From: Epiperipatus broadwayi | Taxonomy: Eukaryota > Onychophora > Udeonychophora > Euonychophora > Peripatidae | DNA length: 64,000 nucleotides | Reading direction: 5' to 3' | Assembly (NCBI GenBank): GCA_028023455.1 | Contig: JAQFVV010000002.1 | Span: forward strand, 31,443,725 to 31,507,724 | Part shown: positions 10,466 through 23,384 of the stretch, piece after piece | How the letters are laid out: every line of letters starts with the position of its first letter | Position numbering within the stretch: position 1 is the first letter of the stretch | The notes under the pieces: generated by a model | Seen by the model: the letters and a program-made list of their open reading frames with translations, nothing else | Told to the model about the DNA's origin: nothing | The model's database searches: none | Translations under genes and position numbers: made by a program

Positions 10466-11150
10466 CCATAGAGAGGTGCAATAACTACTATTAGTGTGAT
10501 CTCCTTCCCTGATAAGAGAGTCCAAGCAATTACTCCCTGAGTTCGAATACTGTGGTATAACATGGCTAGAAAGGGGTGGGAATTGGATGAACTAACCCAA
10601 ATTGTATCTAGGATAATAGAAATAGGTAGAGCTAGTCTATTTAAAGTAGGTACAATCATAGGTTATGTATTTCATCATGTAATCATTTGCATCCCATCTG
10701 AAGACCCAAAATCCGACCATAGTAAGATGTACTACCCCTATCTCTTGTGGAAACCACCAGCCTGTTACAATATATATATATTGTGTGTAATTATATAATT
10801 AAATATTTATAAATACAGTAATTAGATAATTAACAATTTTATCCACTTAGGAGCGCTTTTGATTATTCTAGTAATCTTTATCAACTAACACTTTGAAAGG
10901 CGAATCTTCCCACAATTCCATGATCTTAACGTATGCTGCTTGCCTTCTAATTAAGTCATGTTTGTATTTGTATACTAGCATAGCTTCCTTTATTTTCCTT
11001 TTATTATATATATATTATTTATAATTAAATACCATTAGACGCACAAATTTACATCAATCAGTGATTCTTTTACAATAAATAAACTGATATAAAAAAATTA
11101 AAGGTAGAACTTTAAATATAATAGTTTAATAAATAATTAATTTACCTCTT
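10466..11150. other. Unrecognised, partly GC-richer segment
   Basis: 10480-10780 is less AT-rich than its surroundings and is open for 65-78 codons on both strands, but neither translation resembles a family I know. It may be an old, unrecognised repeat. The rest is AT-rich. Confidence 0.3.
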
Positions 11151-11186
11151 CTTCTTTAGATATAATAATATGAAGGGGAAGAAAAA

Positions 11187-11274
11187 ATGTCCAGTTTTCA
11201 AAATAGAAAAAGAAAGGCTGCAAAAAAAAAATTATTACAAAAACAATCCGGAGGACTTTATGACTTAATAAAAA
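11187..11274 (+). pseudogene. hAT transposase N-terminus (segment 1)
   Basis: The start context is Met-Ser followed by the basic stretch NRKRKAAKKKLLQKQ and GGLYDLIKK, as at the start of ZMYM1-like/TTF-finger hAT transposases. The frame is interrupted after LIKK by a 222-bp MITE. Removing the MITE and one duplication copy joins it to KPKPSNEED at 11505, giving the family-typical KKPKPSNE, so the break is purely insertional. Confidence 0.75.
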
Positions 11275-11496
11275 AGTACTTTCAACTTATGCCCCATGTG
11301 GCCACAAGAGGCGCTGTTTCCTATGTCAACCACAGAAATATTCAGAGTAGGGGGCCAAAAGCAGTGATGCAAGTTCCAGCTGCTAGGTGGCGCTGTTCAC
11401 CATGTGCATGCACAGGAATCTTACACCAAGTAGCTGCCAGCACTACTGCCTGTGTGGTGGCACTGATAGCCACATGGGGCATAAGTTGAAAGTACC
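11275..11496. mobile_element. 222-bp MITE with 8-bp target duplication
   Basis: Terminal inverted repeats GTACTTTCAACTTATGCCCC / GGGGCATAAGTTGAAAGTAC extend to about 30 bp. Direct duplications AATAAAAA flank it exactly (11267-11274 and 11497-11504). An 8-bp duplication suggests mobilisation by a hAT-, P- or Merlin-type transposase. The interior is clearly GC-richer than the surroundings and contains GAGGCGCTGT and GGTGGCGCTGT words. The 100-aa frame reading into it is a chimera of transposase and MITE. Confidence 0.9.
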
Positions 11497-11504
11497 AATA
11501 AAAA

Positions 11505-12714
11505 AACCTAAACCTTCAAATGAAGAGGATTTGTGCAATGACCATGGATAAGTTTCATCTGTTGCTGAAGATGAGGTTTTGGAAAAGAAACAACCAACTC
11601 AAATTTTCAGCCAAATGAAAATTTCTGATGAAGAACAGCCAAATAAAGATTTTAATCAAGAAGAACAAAACTTTTCAATTGATGCACTGGAAGATCCAGA
11701 AAATTGAACTAAAATTACTGATGAACTTCGATTTACTTTGGTTGAATTGTGGATCTATCCAAAAAGGACATATTCTAAACATAGAATTCTGAAGAAAAAA
11801 ATTTAGTAATGTGTATTATAACAAAAAAGAAAAATGATGAATTAGTACATAATTTATTTTTATTCAAAAAATAGTGTTTTCTGCTTTTCTTATAAATTAT
11901 TTTGTTCAATGAATCCTAAAGACCCTGCATCAAATCTTGTATCGCATGATTATAATCAATGGAGAAATTCATCTCATACCCTTCACATACATGAAAAAAA
12001 TCTTGTTCACACAACATTTATGAAAATGTGGTATGATTAAAAAATCCAACTGACAGACAATAATACCATTGATGCAGGAAATCAAAAACTTGTGGAATTG
12101 GAGAAAAAACATTGGTCAAATGTATGTGTAAGAATAATTAAAATAATAAAATATCTAGCTCCACAATGTTTACCTCTATGTGGTACTTCAGATAAATATG
12201 AAAGAAATAATGGTAATTTTTTTGAAATTAATTGAATCATTCACTAAATTTGATTAGGTTATGGAAATGGGCATAAATAGAACACTAAAATCCAAATGTA
12301 AGAGCAATTACTTGAGCAAAGAGGTACAAAATGAAATTATTCAATTTCTGAGTAATGCTATCACAGATAAAATTTTGTCATCCATTAGATTGGCTAAGTA
12401 TTTTTCTATTATATTAGATTGTACTTCAGATAGAAGTTATACTGAACAAATGACATGTTTCCTGCAATGAAAAAGTATCTGTTGAAGAGAATTTTGGGGA
12501 ATTTTTGGCAATTAAGAATTGCACAGATGAAAATTTATATAATGTAATAATTAACCAACTGTAAAATTGGAATTTAGATATATAAAATATAAGAGGCCAA
12601 AAATATGACAATGGGGCTAACATGAAAGGAAAGTGACCAGCAAAAATTAATTTTAAATCCAAATCCCAGAACTTTTTTTGTACTATGCAAAAGTAAATTC
12701 AGAAACCATAAGTT
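11505..12714 (+). pseudogene. hAT transposase body, decayed (segment 2)
   Basis: Translations in shifting frames give a TTF-type zinc-finger region (SVFCFSYKLF, then DYNQWRNSSHTLHIHE and a second His; about 11865-12000). Next come RGTSDKYERNNGNF-like sequence (12175-12230), AKYFSIILDCTSD (12390-12430, carrying the first catalytic Asp) and RGQKYDNGANMKGK (12590-12635, second acidic motif). This is the ZMYM1-like hAT order. Stops and frameshifts are frequent (for example TGA near 11548), so the gene is long dead. It is cut by an RTE LINE at about 12715. Confidence 0.8.
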
Positions 12715-15705
12715 TATTGGAATCACCACCATCATCATTATCAATCATTATCAATCCACGCCAGAATGAAGGTTTCTCCAAGTTCAATCCAACTTCTTTA
12801 ATTTATAGCTTTTCTTCTCCACATCACTCCTGCACACATTCTTATTTCATCCATCCATCTTACATGTGGTCTTTTTCTGAGTCTTTTACAATCTCCTGGA
12901 ATTTGGGTTAAGATTTTAATTGTCCATTTATTATCTCTTCAAAAAATATTTCCAGTCCAACTCCACTTTAATATTTTAATTCTTTCAACAATATCAGTAA
13001 CACTTATTTGTTCTCTTACCCATGTATTGCATTATCAATCTCTTCTTGATATCCCTAATATGCATCTCTCCATACTTCTTTGAGTGGTTTGAAGTCTCTG
13101 CATTGCTCTTCTATTAAGTGTCCAAGTCTCTGATTCATAAGTAAGAATTGGTAAAACACATTTATTAAAAACCTTCCTTTTATAACACATAGGCATATTT
13201 CTTTTTAATATTAAGTTATTTCTACCAAAAGCACCCCAACCAAGTATAAATTTATGATTAATTCCATTCATTATATATCCATCTATAGTAATAATATGAC
13301 TGAGGTATTTGTAGTTGTTAACTTCTTCTAACTCATCATAATCAATCTTTATTTTCATTTTTTGAGAAAATCCATTGAACATTACTCTAGTCTTTTTAAC
13401 ATTTACCTTTAGTCCTTCTTTCTTACTTTCACCTGATAACTCTTGCAATATTTCCTGAAGTTATAAAGCATTATTTTCAAAAACAACTACATCATCTGAA
13501 AAATCTAAATGACTTAAATAATCTCCAATTTATTTTACTCCTTTAGCTTTCCATTTTAGTCCACAAAATATTTCTTGCATTATACCCTGTCTTACACTCT
13601 TCTCAATGTTTATCTTCATAGTATCATTATGTAATCTAATTGTTTCTGTTGCATTTTTATAAATATTCTTCAGAATATGACCCTATCCTGGTTTTTTACC
13701 TTGATGATCCAATGCTTTAATCACTGAAAAAATATTTATAGAATCGCAAATATCTTTTCATAATCTACAAATCCAAAGCATAATGGCAATTCATATTCAT
13801 TGGTCCTTTCTATAACTTCTCTCAATACTTGGATATGATCTACTATCCTAAACCCACTTTTAAATCCAGATTGTTCTCTTGGTTGGTTGAAATCCAAAGT
13901 TCTGTAGACAAGTTGTAATTATCTTGATAAAACTTTTGTATAAAACTGATAAAGGACTGATAGGTCTTAATTTCTAAATCTTCTTTATAACCTTCTTTAA
14001 GTATTAATATTAATACTGCATCCTTCCAATCATCTGGTAAGTCTTTATCATTTAGACATTTGGTATATAATTTTGCTAAAAAAAATTCTATTTCTTTACC
14101 TGATTATTTTAATATACAATTATAATTTCATCATTACCCGGAGTTTTTTCCTTCTTCATAAATTTAATTGCATGTCTCACTTCTTTATTTAAAATTCTGG
14201 GCAATTCAGAAGATATAACAGATAAAGGAGGTACGTGTTCATTATTACTATATAACTCTTGATAGAAGTCTTCTATCCATTTCACGATGTTATCTCATTT
14301 TTAGTAATAGTTCCATCTTTTTTTTCTTATTGCAAAATAAGTTTCCTACCAATACCAACATGTTGTTTTACATTCTTGAGACTTTTATTCTCTTATACAG
14401 CTTTCATACTCATTCACAATTATACTTTCTTATATCATTATCAACTCTTTTTTATAACATGTTACAAAATTCAAGATATTCGATCTTTCTTAATGCATCA
14501 TTTTTATATACTTCATATTCCTTCATTTTTTCATAAATTCTCTAGTCTCACTAGAAATTTTATTCGTCAATTGCTTTCTTCTATCAGCTATCTTTGTTGC
14601 AGTTTTTAAAAGTGTATCAGTTATTTTCCTATAATTTCATTCAAATCTGAATCATATTCAAAATCTGCTAATATTTTAAAACAATTTGCAAGTTCTAATT
14701 TAAATTCATTAGAATGTTTCTGAAGATTAGGAACATTAACTGTGAGAATTGGTTTTTATTAATAATTTTTGTCTTTTTAATTTTACATTAACATGTATCT
14801 TGCAACTCACTAATTGATGATCACTTCCTGTGTTAAATTTATTAAAAACATTACAATCTTGAAATATGTATCTTCTGTTAGTCAAAATATAATCCAATTC
14901 TGCTATACCTTCATTTGGATGCTTCCATGTCCATTTCCTTTTAACATTTGTCTGAAAAAAAGAAATTCATAATATAAAGTTTTTCTTTTTCTGCAAACTC
15001 CACAAGTCTATGTCCTCTCTCATTTCTATTACCATAACCAAAATTACCTACAGCAATTTCATCTTTCATTTGTCTACCAATTCTAGCATTAAAGTCTCCC
15101 ATAACAATTTTAAAATGTTGTTTCCTCTGATCAAAAGCCTTTTGTACATCCATATAAAAATCTTCTACTACTTCATCATTATGAGAACTTGTTGGGGCAT
15201 AAACTTCAGTTATCTGTATTTGGTATCTGCTATTAAGTTGTACTAATTTGCCACTCTGTCCAATACACCATCAATCTCCACAATGTTGTTCTTCCATTTT
15301 TTACTTATAATGAATCCTATTCTACTTGTATTTCCAATATTTGTGCCTATATAATAGAGTACATGTACACTTTTTAAATCAATTGTTTCTTCTCCTTTTC
15401 TTCTAACTTCACAAAGTCCAATAATGTCCCATTTAGTATAAGACAGTTCTTCCAATTCTTGCAATTTTCCTTCACTTGAAAGTGACCTGCAGTTATAAGT
15501 ACCTAAATAAAAAACTATCAAATAGCAGGCTGTGTTTGCAATCAGGTGATTCTTAGCCCCCTTTACATTTAGCCACCAATCCCTGCCTTAGCTGGTGCTT
15601 TACAGCCTCCTGGAAAAAAGGGCTACGATTTATTTTTATCTGTCATGATTGCTAAATATCTATTGGAAAAAATTTTAATTCACATACATTCATTCTGCCT
15701 TTAAT
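12715..15705 (-). mobile_element. RTE LINE copy 2, inserted in hAT
   Basis: It is colinear with copy 1 from the 3' triplet tail (about 12725) to the 5' leader (about 15705). It is more decayed: the RT part survives as 13035-13448, the endonuclease as 14941-15153 (GDFNARIGRQMKDE) and 15243-15521 (TYNCRSLS, GLCEVRRKG). There are many indels. The sequence on both sides is hAT transposase, so the LINE landed in an existing hAT copy. Confidence 0.9.
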
Positions 15706-15928
15706 GTTAAACGACTTTTGGATACTAGATGAGAAAGTCACAAAATTCTTCTCAAACACTGAGACATTAAGCAGGAAAAATATATGATTCTTTGTTTGAA
15801 ATATTCTTTGATGACAATTTTGATCAAGAAAGCAAAAACACAAAGCTCAGATATTATGTACAAAATTAAAAGATTATCATTTTCTATATTCTATTGTTTC
15901 ATGGTATGGCATACTACATTTTATAAAT
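15706..15928 (+). pseudogene. hAT transposase (segment 3)
   Basis: Decayed coding continuing beyond the RTE copy, ending with VSWYGILHFIN, the hAT block usually read as WYDILF.IN. It is interrupted by a tRNA-derived SINE whose duplication copies are CATTTTATAAAT. Confidence 0.7.
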
Positions 15929-16036
15929 CCTTTTTTTTTTTCATGTGTCATAGCATCGGCCGGGAAGCGAATCCACTAACCCGGGACAAATGCTTGTAAG
16001 GCGGCTGTGCTGACCACTCGACCACCAATGCTTGAC
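15929..16036 (-). mobile_element. tRNA-derived micro-SINE, copy 1
   Basis: A perfect 12-bp duplication, CATTTTATAAAT, flanks it (15917-15928 and 16037-16048). On the minus strand it is a tRNA-like body with an A-box region GGTGGTCGAGTGG, an anticodon-loop-like CTTACAA (TAC, Val-like) and a B-box-like GGATTCGCTTCC. A short GATGCTATGACACATG leader into an A-tail follows. At about 108 bp it is little more than a tRNA plus tail. Frames across it are chance. Confidence 0.85.
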
Positions 16037-16048
16037 CATTTTATAAAT

Positions 16049-16860
16049 TCTGTTAATCAAATGTTGCAAAAACTTCAAACAAATATTTCACATGCTTTGA
16101 TAGCCATTAAAAATCTAAAACAATTTTTTAGTAATTCCCTACAGATGTTTTCTACAATTTCTTACTTCAAACAGCTCAAAATCAATGGGAAAATTTAGAA
16201 GAGCAATGTAGTGAGCAATAGGGAAAAAGTAAAATTTATTATTATGAACATTGAGACGAAGGATCACAATAACCTGAAGATAAATTCAGAGTAAACTTCT
16301 TTTTCACAACATTGGATATGACATTTGCATGTCTTGATGAGATATTTATGCAAATGAAAACTCACAACAAATAGTTTGAAATTTTGTCAACTATAAATAA
16401 ACATGGTGAAACTGATTTTTAGAAAAACTTTAAAAAGAATGTTTCAGTCTTCAAATTCATTTGAATAGCAATGATAATAATAAAGACATAAATGGAGAGG
16501 AATTGTATGAAGAACTACGTAAACTTATTTTCAAATGAATTAACTCAATTTGAAGATCCGCTTGATATTCCAAGTTACATTCATGAAAATGATTTGACCA
16601 TTTCATTCACAAATTTGAGCATATAAATAAGAAGTTTATTAATTCTTCCTATAAGTGTAGCTAGTAGAGAGAGATCATGTTCGAAGTTAAAAATCATAAA
16701 AAATTATTTGCATTCGACAATGATCAGTTGGTAAATTTGTCAATAATAGCTATAGAGAATGACATATGCAATACTCTAAATGTTGATGATATTGCATCTA
16801 AATTCAGTGCCATAAAAGTTCAGAAAGTAAATTTATAATTATATATATTATCTTTAATAA
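16049..16860 (+). pseudogene. hAT transposase C-terminus (segment 4)
   Basis: It resumes in frame after the SINE with NSVNQMLQKLQTNIS and IAIKNLKQFF, then decays. Near 16660-16720 it gives ASRERSCSKLKIIKNYLHST, the C-terminal dimerisation block of hAT transposases (usual form ASERSFSKLK.IKNYLRST). Stops and frameshifts throughout. A GGGGGG-rich stretch and TTTTGCATAAG at 16905-16945 may belong to the element's 3' terminal region. Confidence 0.75.
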
Positions 16861-17436
16861 AACATTAAAATATAAATAAAATCACTTAGAATTTCTTTTA
16901 TTAGGGGGGGTACCAATTAATATTTTGCATAAGAGCCACTGATCTTTCTTCTGGCCCTGAAAGCACCACATATAAGCAAATTTTTGATTTTACAATCAGT
17001 AAGTATTGTGTTCATCTGATCATCCCATATTAATTTGGGGATTTTAGTCAGTAGCTAATAATAACTAGATATCTAGTTATTAATAATATTGGATGGCTAT
17101 TGGGTTGATTATGAATAAATTACTTAAAAGATTCTAAAAGTTTCTTGTTTTAATCATGATGGCCCCTTTATTAGAAGTTTTAACCAGTACCCCAAGAACA
17201 AAGAGCAGTACAGCATATTGTCTCATTTTCTGGAAAATCTACTTCTATCTCTAGAAACTGATATTTATTTTTGAATAAATGTTTTATTTTGTGCTGTAAA
17301 CATCATACAAGATTTTCTATTTTATTTACGAAGTATAATTTTGCTTCCTAGCATATAAAAATATAGTAATTTTAATTGTGCATAATTTATTTTTATTTTG
17401 AAATTTGTGAGTGAAATGATCAAAACATATAATCCA

Positions 17437-17545
17437 AATACTAAACATCGCATGATCACTATTCTTTATGCATCCATTGATTACTCTGGCTTGCACTGAG
17501 TGGCGCTGTTGTATGTAGAGTATTGCCTCTGTGCAAATCCGAATA
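17437..17545. repeat. MITE family B, partial copy
   Basis: It contains the outer end (ACATCGCATGATCAC) joined directly to the right arm (GCATCCATTGATTACTCTGG, then CTTGCACTGAGTGGCGC). The interior is missing. Confidence 0.75.
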
Positions 17546-18885
17546 CTATGTAGATAAATTCAATATCATTTCATTTCCACCCTTGTGTATATTTTTAGTA
17601 TAAATATTTTGCTTCTGTGTTTAAATCAAAATGAAATATAAACAAATATCTATGAGACTTGGTTTTAATAAAAATTAATTTAAAAACAAATTGTTATGAT
17701 TAAATACATAATGTACTTGACTGAGATGTACAAGTAGGGGTGAATTCCTTGCTTAGAATGGAATCACTAACATATCACATGATATAATTTATGGATATAA
17801 TGCATAAATTTATATAGTAAGATTGATGTAAAAGTGTGATAGAATAAGACAATATTGTGTTTTGCTTTTCTTATGTTATTCTTAATTGAAAGAAGAATTT
17901 TAGTAGCTAATCTCTGAACAATAAATTTTTTATCAGATACTAAGCATATAAGTAGCTTTAATTGTGAATGCACATTCATCTAGAATGCTGAGTTAATTTT
18001 GTATCTATAATGCTAACACCTACTTTGTAAACTATATAATTTTTTATAGTACTACTTCTACTATCTTTATAAGATTTAGTAATATTTTTTATTCTGTAAT
18101 TACTGATGTGTAGCATATAGACTACTTTAAAAAGTCAAGGTGGTTGTTGTTTGAGTAAAACTAAAGTTTCACACTGGTAACATCAATTTAATTCAAGGAC
18201 ATTAATCTTGTCTCATTGATGAACTTAAATTCAGTCAAAAATTCATATCTTTTCTAGCACTGCAATACCATAATTTCTTATTAAATATATATCTAGTTAC
18301 TAAATTCAATAATTAGATAGAAAACAATATTAAATCTAATTCCTGAGAGTTTACATAAAATAAATATTTAAATGTCTTTATTGATTAAGAGTTCATAAGA
18401 TATTTGAGCACCAAATGTGACAAAGCTGGATACAATCTTGAAACTTAAACCAGAATCTATCACAGCATACCAGACAGAGTTCAATAAATATTGCAAGCAC
18501 ATTACACACAGTCTCTTAAGTGATATTTGAGATTAAGCATTTTACTAGTTTTATTTAAATTTTAACTATTTCATCTTTTAATAAACTTGAAAATTGTAAT
18601 TTGATTTTAATGTGGCTATTCTTAATAATATTCTCTTTTAAGTTATATAATCTAAAGAATAACATATTATGTTCCAAAAAATTTTACAGAGAGAGCACAT
18701 AATAAAACATGTTGAATATTTATCATTTTATAAATTTCCCTTCCAGATTTAAAAAAATTGTTCATTTGAGATATGTTTTTTCTGTTGTGATCCCCATCTA
18801 TATTACTATACTAGTGAATTAGCTTAGAATGAAAACATTATTGTACTTTTACCTGAGTTCATAGCTTTACAATTAACTAAATAGG
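17546..18885. other. No recognised feature
   Basis: AT-rich. The 70-aa minus frame at 17767-17979 is not recognised. Words such as GAGTTCATAAGA near 18390 loosely resemble the SINE-like tail at 33.2 kb. Confidence 0.4.
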
Positions 18886-19095
18886 TAAAAGATGGCTGCT
18901 GAAGTTTTACAGAGGATCCTAGGATATGGGTGTAGTGCTCTCAGATTCAAGGTTTCTCACTAATCAAAGCCACAATCTAAACATTAGGGGATATTGAATG
19001 AGCAGGCACTAGGTAAAGATTTTATGCACAAACCTTTTAGCATCCATTGATTACTAAGGCTTGCACTGGGTGGCACTACTGTATGGAGTAATGAT
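18886..19095. repeat. MITE family B, right-hand portion
   Basis: It carries the interior in reverse (AGAGGATCCTAGGATAT, CTCTCAGATTCAAGG, ATATTGAATGAGCAGGCACT) and the right arm (CATCCATTGATTAC, CACTGGGTGGCACTACTGTA). The same right portion recurs at 62395-62620. Confidence 0.75.
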
Positions 19096-20310
19096 GTTAA
19101 ACAATGGCTAAAGAGAAGAGAAAGATTTTTTATTGGGGTATATAAAGTTAAATGTGGTAAATAGATATAACTATTTGGGAATCAACTTAAGTAATCAGAG
19201 AAATTGCTTGGATGAATGGGTGAAAAAAATGATAAATGAAGCAAAGAAAAGAAAGGGACTGATAAAGAAATTAACATTTTTTTCATATAATAAATATGAT
19301 GTAGGTAGAATTATATGGAAGGGAGTGGCAATAGCAGGGCTAACATATGGTAATGCTGTGTTATGTGTTAATAAATGGGTGTTAGATTATGTAAAAAAGT
19401 ACAAGAGAAATAGAAAGACATGCATTAGATGCAGATGTGTGGATGGCAAAGGAGGCAATTCAAGAAAAAATGGGTTGGTCAAATTTTTATATGAGAGATG
19501 CAAAAAGCAAAATAAAAATGTTTGGTAGATTGCAATTTATGGATAATAAGAGAATAGCCAAAATAGCATTTAATTGGGTTATGTGTAAAGGACAGGCAAC
19601 AAAATGGGTGAGAAAGGTAGTATTGTATGCAGAAGATTAGGATAAAGAATTTATGTCAGTATACTTGTACAAAAGGTGGGATGATTGTGTCAGGAGAATA
19701 GTTGAGTGTTATAGTGGCAAGGAATGGGATAGAAGAATAGATGCATTAATAAAAAATAAGTTGGAAAGATGGGGAACTAGTATGGAGAGTAAAAAGAGTT
19801 TAAACATATATAGAAGTAAATACAATACTGTGTACAAATTAATTTATGATAATAGCAAGGAAAGTAGTTTACTGTTTAAGTCTCGAACAGGATCTTTAGC
19901 AACAAGGAATATATACCTAAATGGAAAAATATGGGTGATTTATTCTGCAAGTTATGTAAGGACGACACAGAAAATATTAGGCATCATTTAATTGAATATA
20001 AATGCCTGCAAGCAGAATGGGTACAAATAATGAAGTTGTGGAAGAATAAATATAAACATAGTGATTATACAGAAAGTATGTTCTTGGTTTTTTTGCCGGG
20101 TTTGGGAAAAGATAAGAGGGGATTTAAATACAAAGGTCGTGGAGTTGACAAAGATTATGTTGTGGAAATGGGATGGAGCAGGATAGAGAAGTAGATGGGA
20201 AAAACAGGGTGAAGAATGGAAATGGAATGAATGATAAGGCTAAGCAGTTTCTCTGGGCATATTGACTGTGAGGTTCCTGACTGAAAGAGGAGAAGCCGCG
20301 GTGCATCGCA
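19096..20310 (+). pseudogene. LINE (CR1/jockey-like) 3' part, copy 1
   Basis: 5'-truncated and frame-broken. Pieces in order: VNRYNYLGINLS (the YLG RT motif, 19155-19190), GLTYGNAVLCVNKW (19340-19380), EAIQEKMGWSN, KRWDDCVRRI, a Lys-rich region, and then FCKLCKDDTENIRHHLIEYKC (19940-20005), a C-terminal CxxC...H...C knuckle typical of several LINE clades. The 3' end has a CATCG-type short tandem tail (about 20295-20312). A second 3' end copy is at 41345-41642. The clade is uncertain. It abuts a MITE-B end. Confidence 0.75.
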
Positions 20311-20339
20311 TCGCATTACTGTGTTAACCTCTAATATTT

Positions 20340-20385
20340 TAAAAGAAAACATTTGTGTGTGTGTATATATGTGTGTGTGCATGTC
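20340..20385. repeat. (TG)n-rich tract
   Basis: Short imperfect GTGTGTGTGTATATATGTG run. Confidence 0.8.
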
Positions 20386-21240
20386 TACATGTTATCCTAT
20401 TATGTCACAAAACAAAATTAAATAAAATATCATTAATCAATATTAATTTTTTAACACTTAAAAAAATCATTTTTTAATAATTCCCTTATCACATCAGCAT
20501 AGAAGATATAGGGGCCCTTTAGATGTTTTCTTTAATGGTGTGTGTTTTTATAATAGTAGTTAAATATATACTTTCAATAAAATAATTTTATTCATGGGGC
20601 CTTCTAGAGATTTTCATGAGATTTTTCTTGTCATTTCCCCTCTTTTTTTCTTCCAAGGTGTAAGCTTGTGGTTAAGACCTACCTTCGCATTTTCATGCGC
20701 ATATTCTTGAGATTTACAATTTTGTAAATATTACTAACAGTGAATAATAAATGTTTATATAGCCATTTAAGCAAACCATCTTAATAAGATCCATAGTTTG
20801 TTGATTTTAAATTTAGTTATATGACTGCTTAGAATCTGATTATGTAAAGCAATAAAGTAGTCTCAGATTTTCACTTTGAAAAGATGAAATGGATAATTTC
20901 TTAGCTTAATAATCTTCTCATTAATTATTTTATTATATAAAAACATTTGTAAAATAAAAGAAATAATATCACATATATTAATGAAAATTTTATTAAACTT
21001 TAAAATAATTAAAGTTTTAAATATGTCTCTTCTTTTAAAAAGTTTTTTAACTTAGCTATTTTTCTCTATTTCTTAAGAATGCTAGTTACAACATTAGACA
21101 TATGCTAATTTAAATATTCTATTTAGAATATTATATATAAAGGTAAAAATATTTCATCTGGAGAAACAATAAAAAATAAATTAAAAACTAGATTGAAATA
21201 GCATCTAACAGATAAAAATTCCAATATATATTTATATATG
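20386..21240. other. No recognised feature
   Basis: AT-rich; nothing supported. Confidence 0.4.
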
Positions 21241-21244
21241 GGCC

Positions 21245-21640
21245 CTTAATAAAGGAGCAATATAGAGACTTCAGACCACCCAAAGACGTATGGAGAAATG
21301 CATGTTAGGAGTAGCATGAAAAGATTGGAAATGCAATATATAGGTAAGAGAACAAACCGGTGTTACTACCATCGTTGAAAGAATTAAAAGAAATGAAGTG
21401 GAGTTGAGTTGGATATATTTCTATAAGAGATGATAATAGATGGACAATTGAAATCTTAAACTGGACTCCAAGAGATTGTAAAAGACCCAGAAAGAGACCA
21501 CATGTGAGATGGATGGTTGAAATAAGAAAGTGTGCAGGGGTGATGTGAAGAAGAGAAGCTAAAGATCAGAGATGGATTGAATTTGGAGAGACTTTCATCT
21601 TGCAGTGAATTGATAATGGTTAAGAATGATGATAATAATG
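21245..21640 (+). pseudogene. RTE LINE 3' fragment, copy 3
   Basis: It matches the last 390 bp of RTE copy 1 on the opposite strand: GACTTCAGACCACCCAAAGA, then a DNRWTIEILNWTPRDCKR equivalent, KRPHVRWMVEIRKCAGV, RWIEFGETFILQ and a GATGATAATAATG tail. Because FGETFILQ stays in frame here, this copy shows that the TGA near 4450 in copy 1 is a mutation. 5'-truncated, as RTE copies usually are. Confidence 0.9.
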
Positions 21641-23376
21641 AAAAATATAAGTATTTAAATTTTGAAATAGAAATGCTAAAAAATTAATTAATTAATTTTG
21701 AATAAAAATAATTATTTGATAAGTAGGCAATTATAAAAAAGAGGATAATTATATGTAATTAAACATAATGGCAAATATTTAAACTGAGTAGATAATTAGG
21801 ATGAATTAATTGGAAATTACACAAAAAGAAAAATTGTATACAAATGAAATAGGGAAATAAAATAGTATTTTATATTGTAAAGGTTACTAAAAGAAGATAA
21901 ATTTAGTTTTATATACATATAAGAATTATTTTATTATTAGAAAATATAATATAAATTTACTTGAGTGAATTTTTATGTTATTATTATTATGAGTTTCTTA
22001 TAATATGTAAACATATATTATAAACATACATCTGTATAAATGTATAGGAATAAACCTTGAAAATGACCATAGCAGATCATTGAAATATAAGTTGATAACC
22101 AAAATAATATACTTGTATATAGATATGGAAAAGAAATGGTTCATAAATAAAATAAGATTTATAAGGATAAATTATATTGAGAATTTATATTACTCATTTA
22201 ATTTTTTTGAAAATATGGAATTTTCTGGTCCAGAGGCCATTGGTAAGTGCCCTTTTTATACAGAGATAAGAGTAAATATGACTACATACTTAATATAATT
22301 AAAATAATTATCAATCAAAATTTTACAAACATTTGTTACTTACTGGTTAGTTCTACTGTGATGAAAGTCAATGGCACAAATAAATATGTAAATTAATATG
22401 AATTTAAACATATTTTCTAATCTTCTAAAGATGAAAATAAATAATTTTTTAACTAAATATTACATAATGTTCTAATCAGGAGAGAACTGTTACTCAAGAT
22501 GTGTATATTTCTAATTTTATGATTTAAAGTATATTGTGATGTCATGAAACACTTTTGGCATGATCGATTAAAAATAAGATCTACACATCACTTAATGTCC
22601 ACATTATTCAGCTATCATTGGTGTTAAGCATATTTTTTATTGATTTCCCTGCACCAGAAAATGATAAAAATTTGGGAATTCAACTCGTGACCAATGCAGA
22701 TGGCTATTTTCAAAAGTATGACACCAATTTGTGTTCAGAAAATTGACCAATCACGTTCGATAGAAAATTCTATGCTGACATTATTTTACAAGATTGTAAG
22801 GTTTAAAAGCTATCACTGAATTAAAACGTGTGTGATATTTCACAGCAGATCTAACCATAAGTATAAACATTTGACTTAATAAAGATTGTAATAGATTATT
22901 CCAATATTGTTAGTTTCCAGAGGATTACAGATTCAGAAAATATGTAGAAGTAAATGAAATCTTTAAGTATAGGCAAGTCATTAAAATGGTAAAATAGAAA
23001 ATGTTTAAAAATTAAATGCAATATATTAGTGTAATTTAAACATAATTTATTAGTAAATATTTCTTAAAAATTAGTTTCATAAATAAATAAATTAATTAAA
23101 ATTCATTATTCATATTTATTTGATTTTAAAGAAATTTGGTTTATATAAGTGACAGAAATTCAATACAATTATAAAAATGGCACCTTATAGAACAAATCAA
23201 TAAGAAAAATATTTAAAAATTATTTCTATATTTGTTTTTGTTTTCTACGATAAAATTATATTTGTTATTTATTATTTTAAAATAGTAATTAAGAGAAAAT
23301 TATAAATGTATGTTAATTACATGTGCTTACTTGAATATCAATAATTTTTGCATTTGTATTTCGGAAAAAATATAAT
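21641..23376. other. No recognised feature
   Basis: AT-rich. The 72-aa frame at 22080-22298 is unconvincing. Confidence 0.4.
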
Positions 23377-23384
23377 AAAAAATA

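Noticed and set aside
10462-10798. Overlapping 65- and 78-aa frames on opposite strands
   Set aside because: No family recognised. Kept only as an unassigned GC-richer segment.
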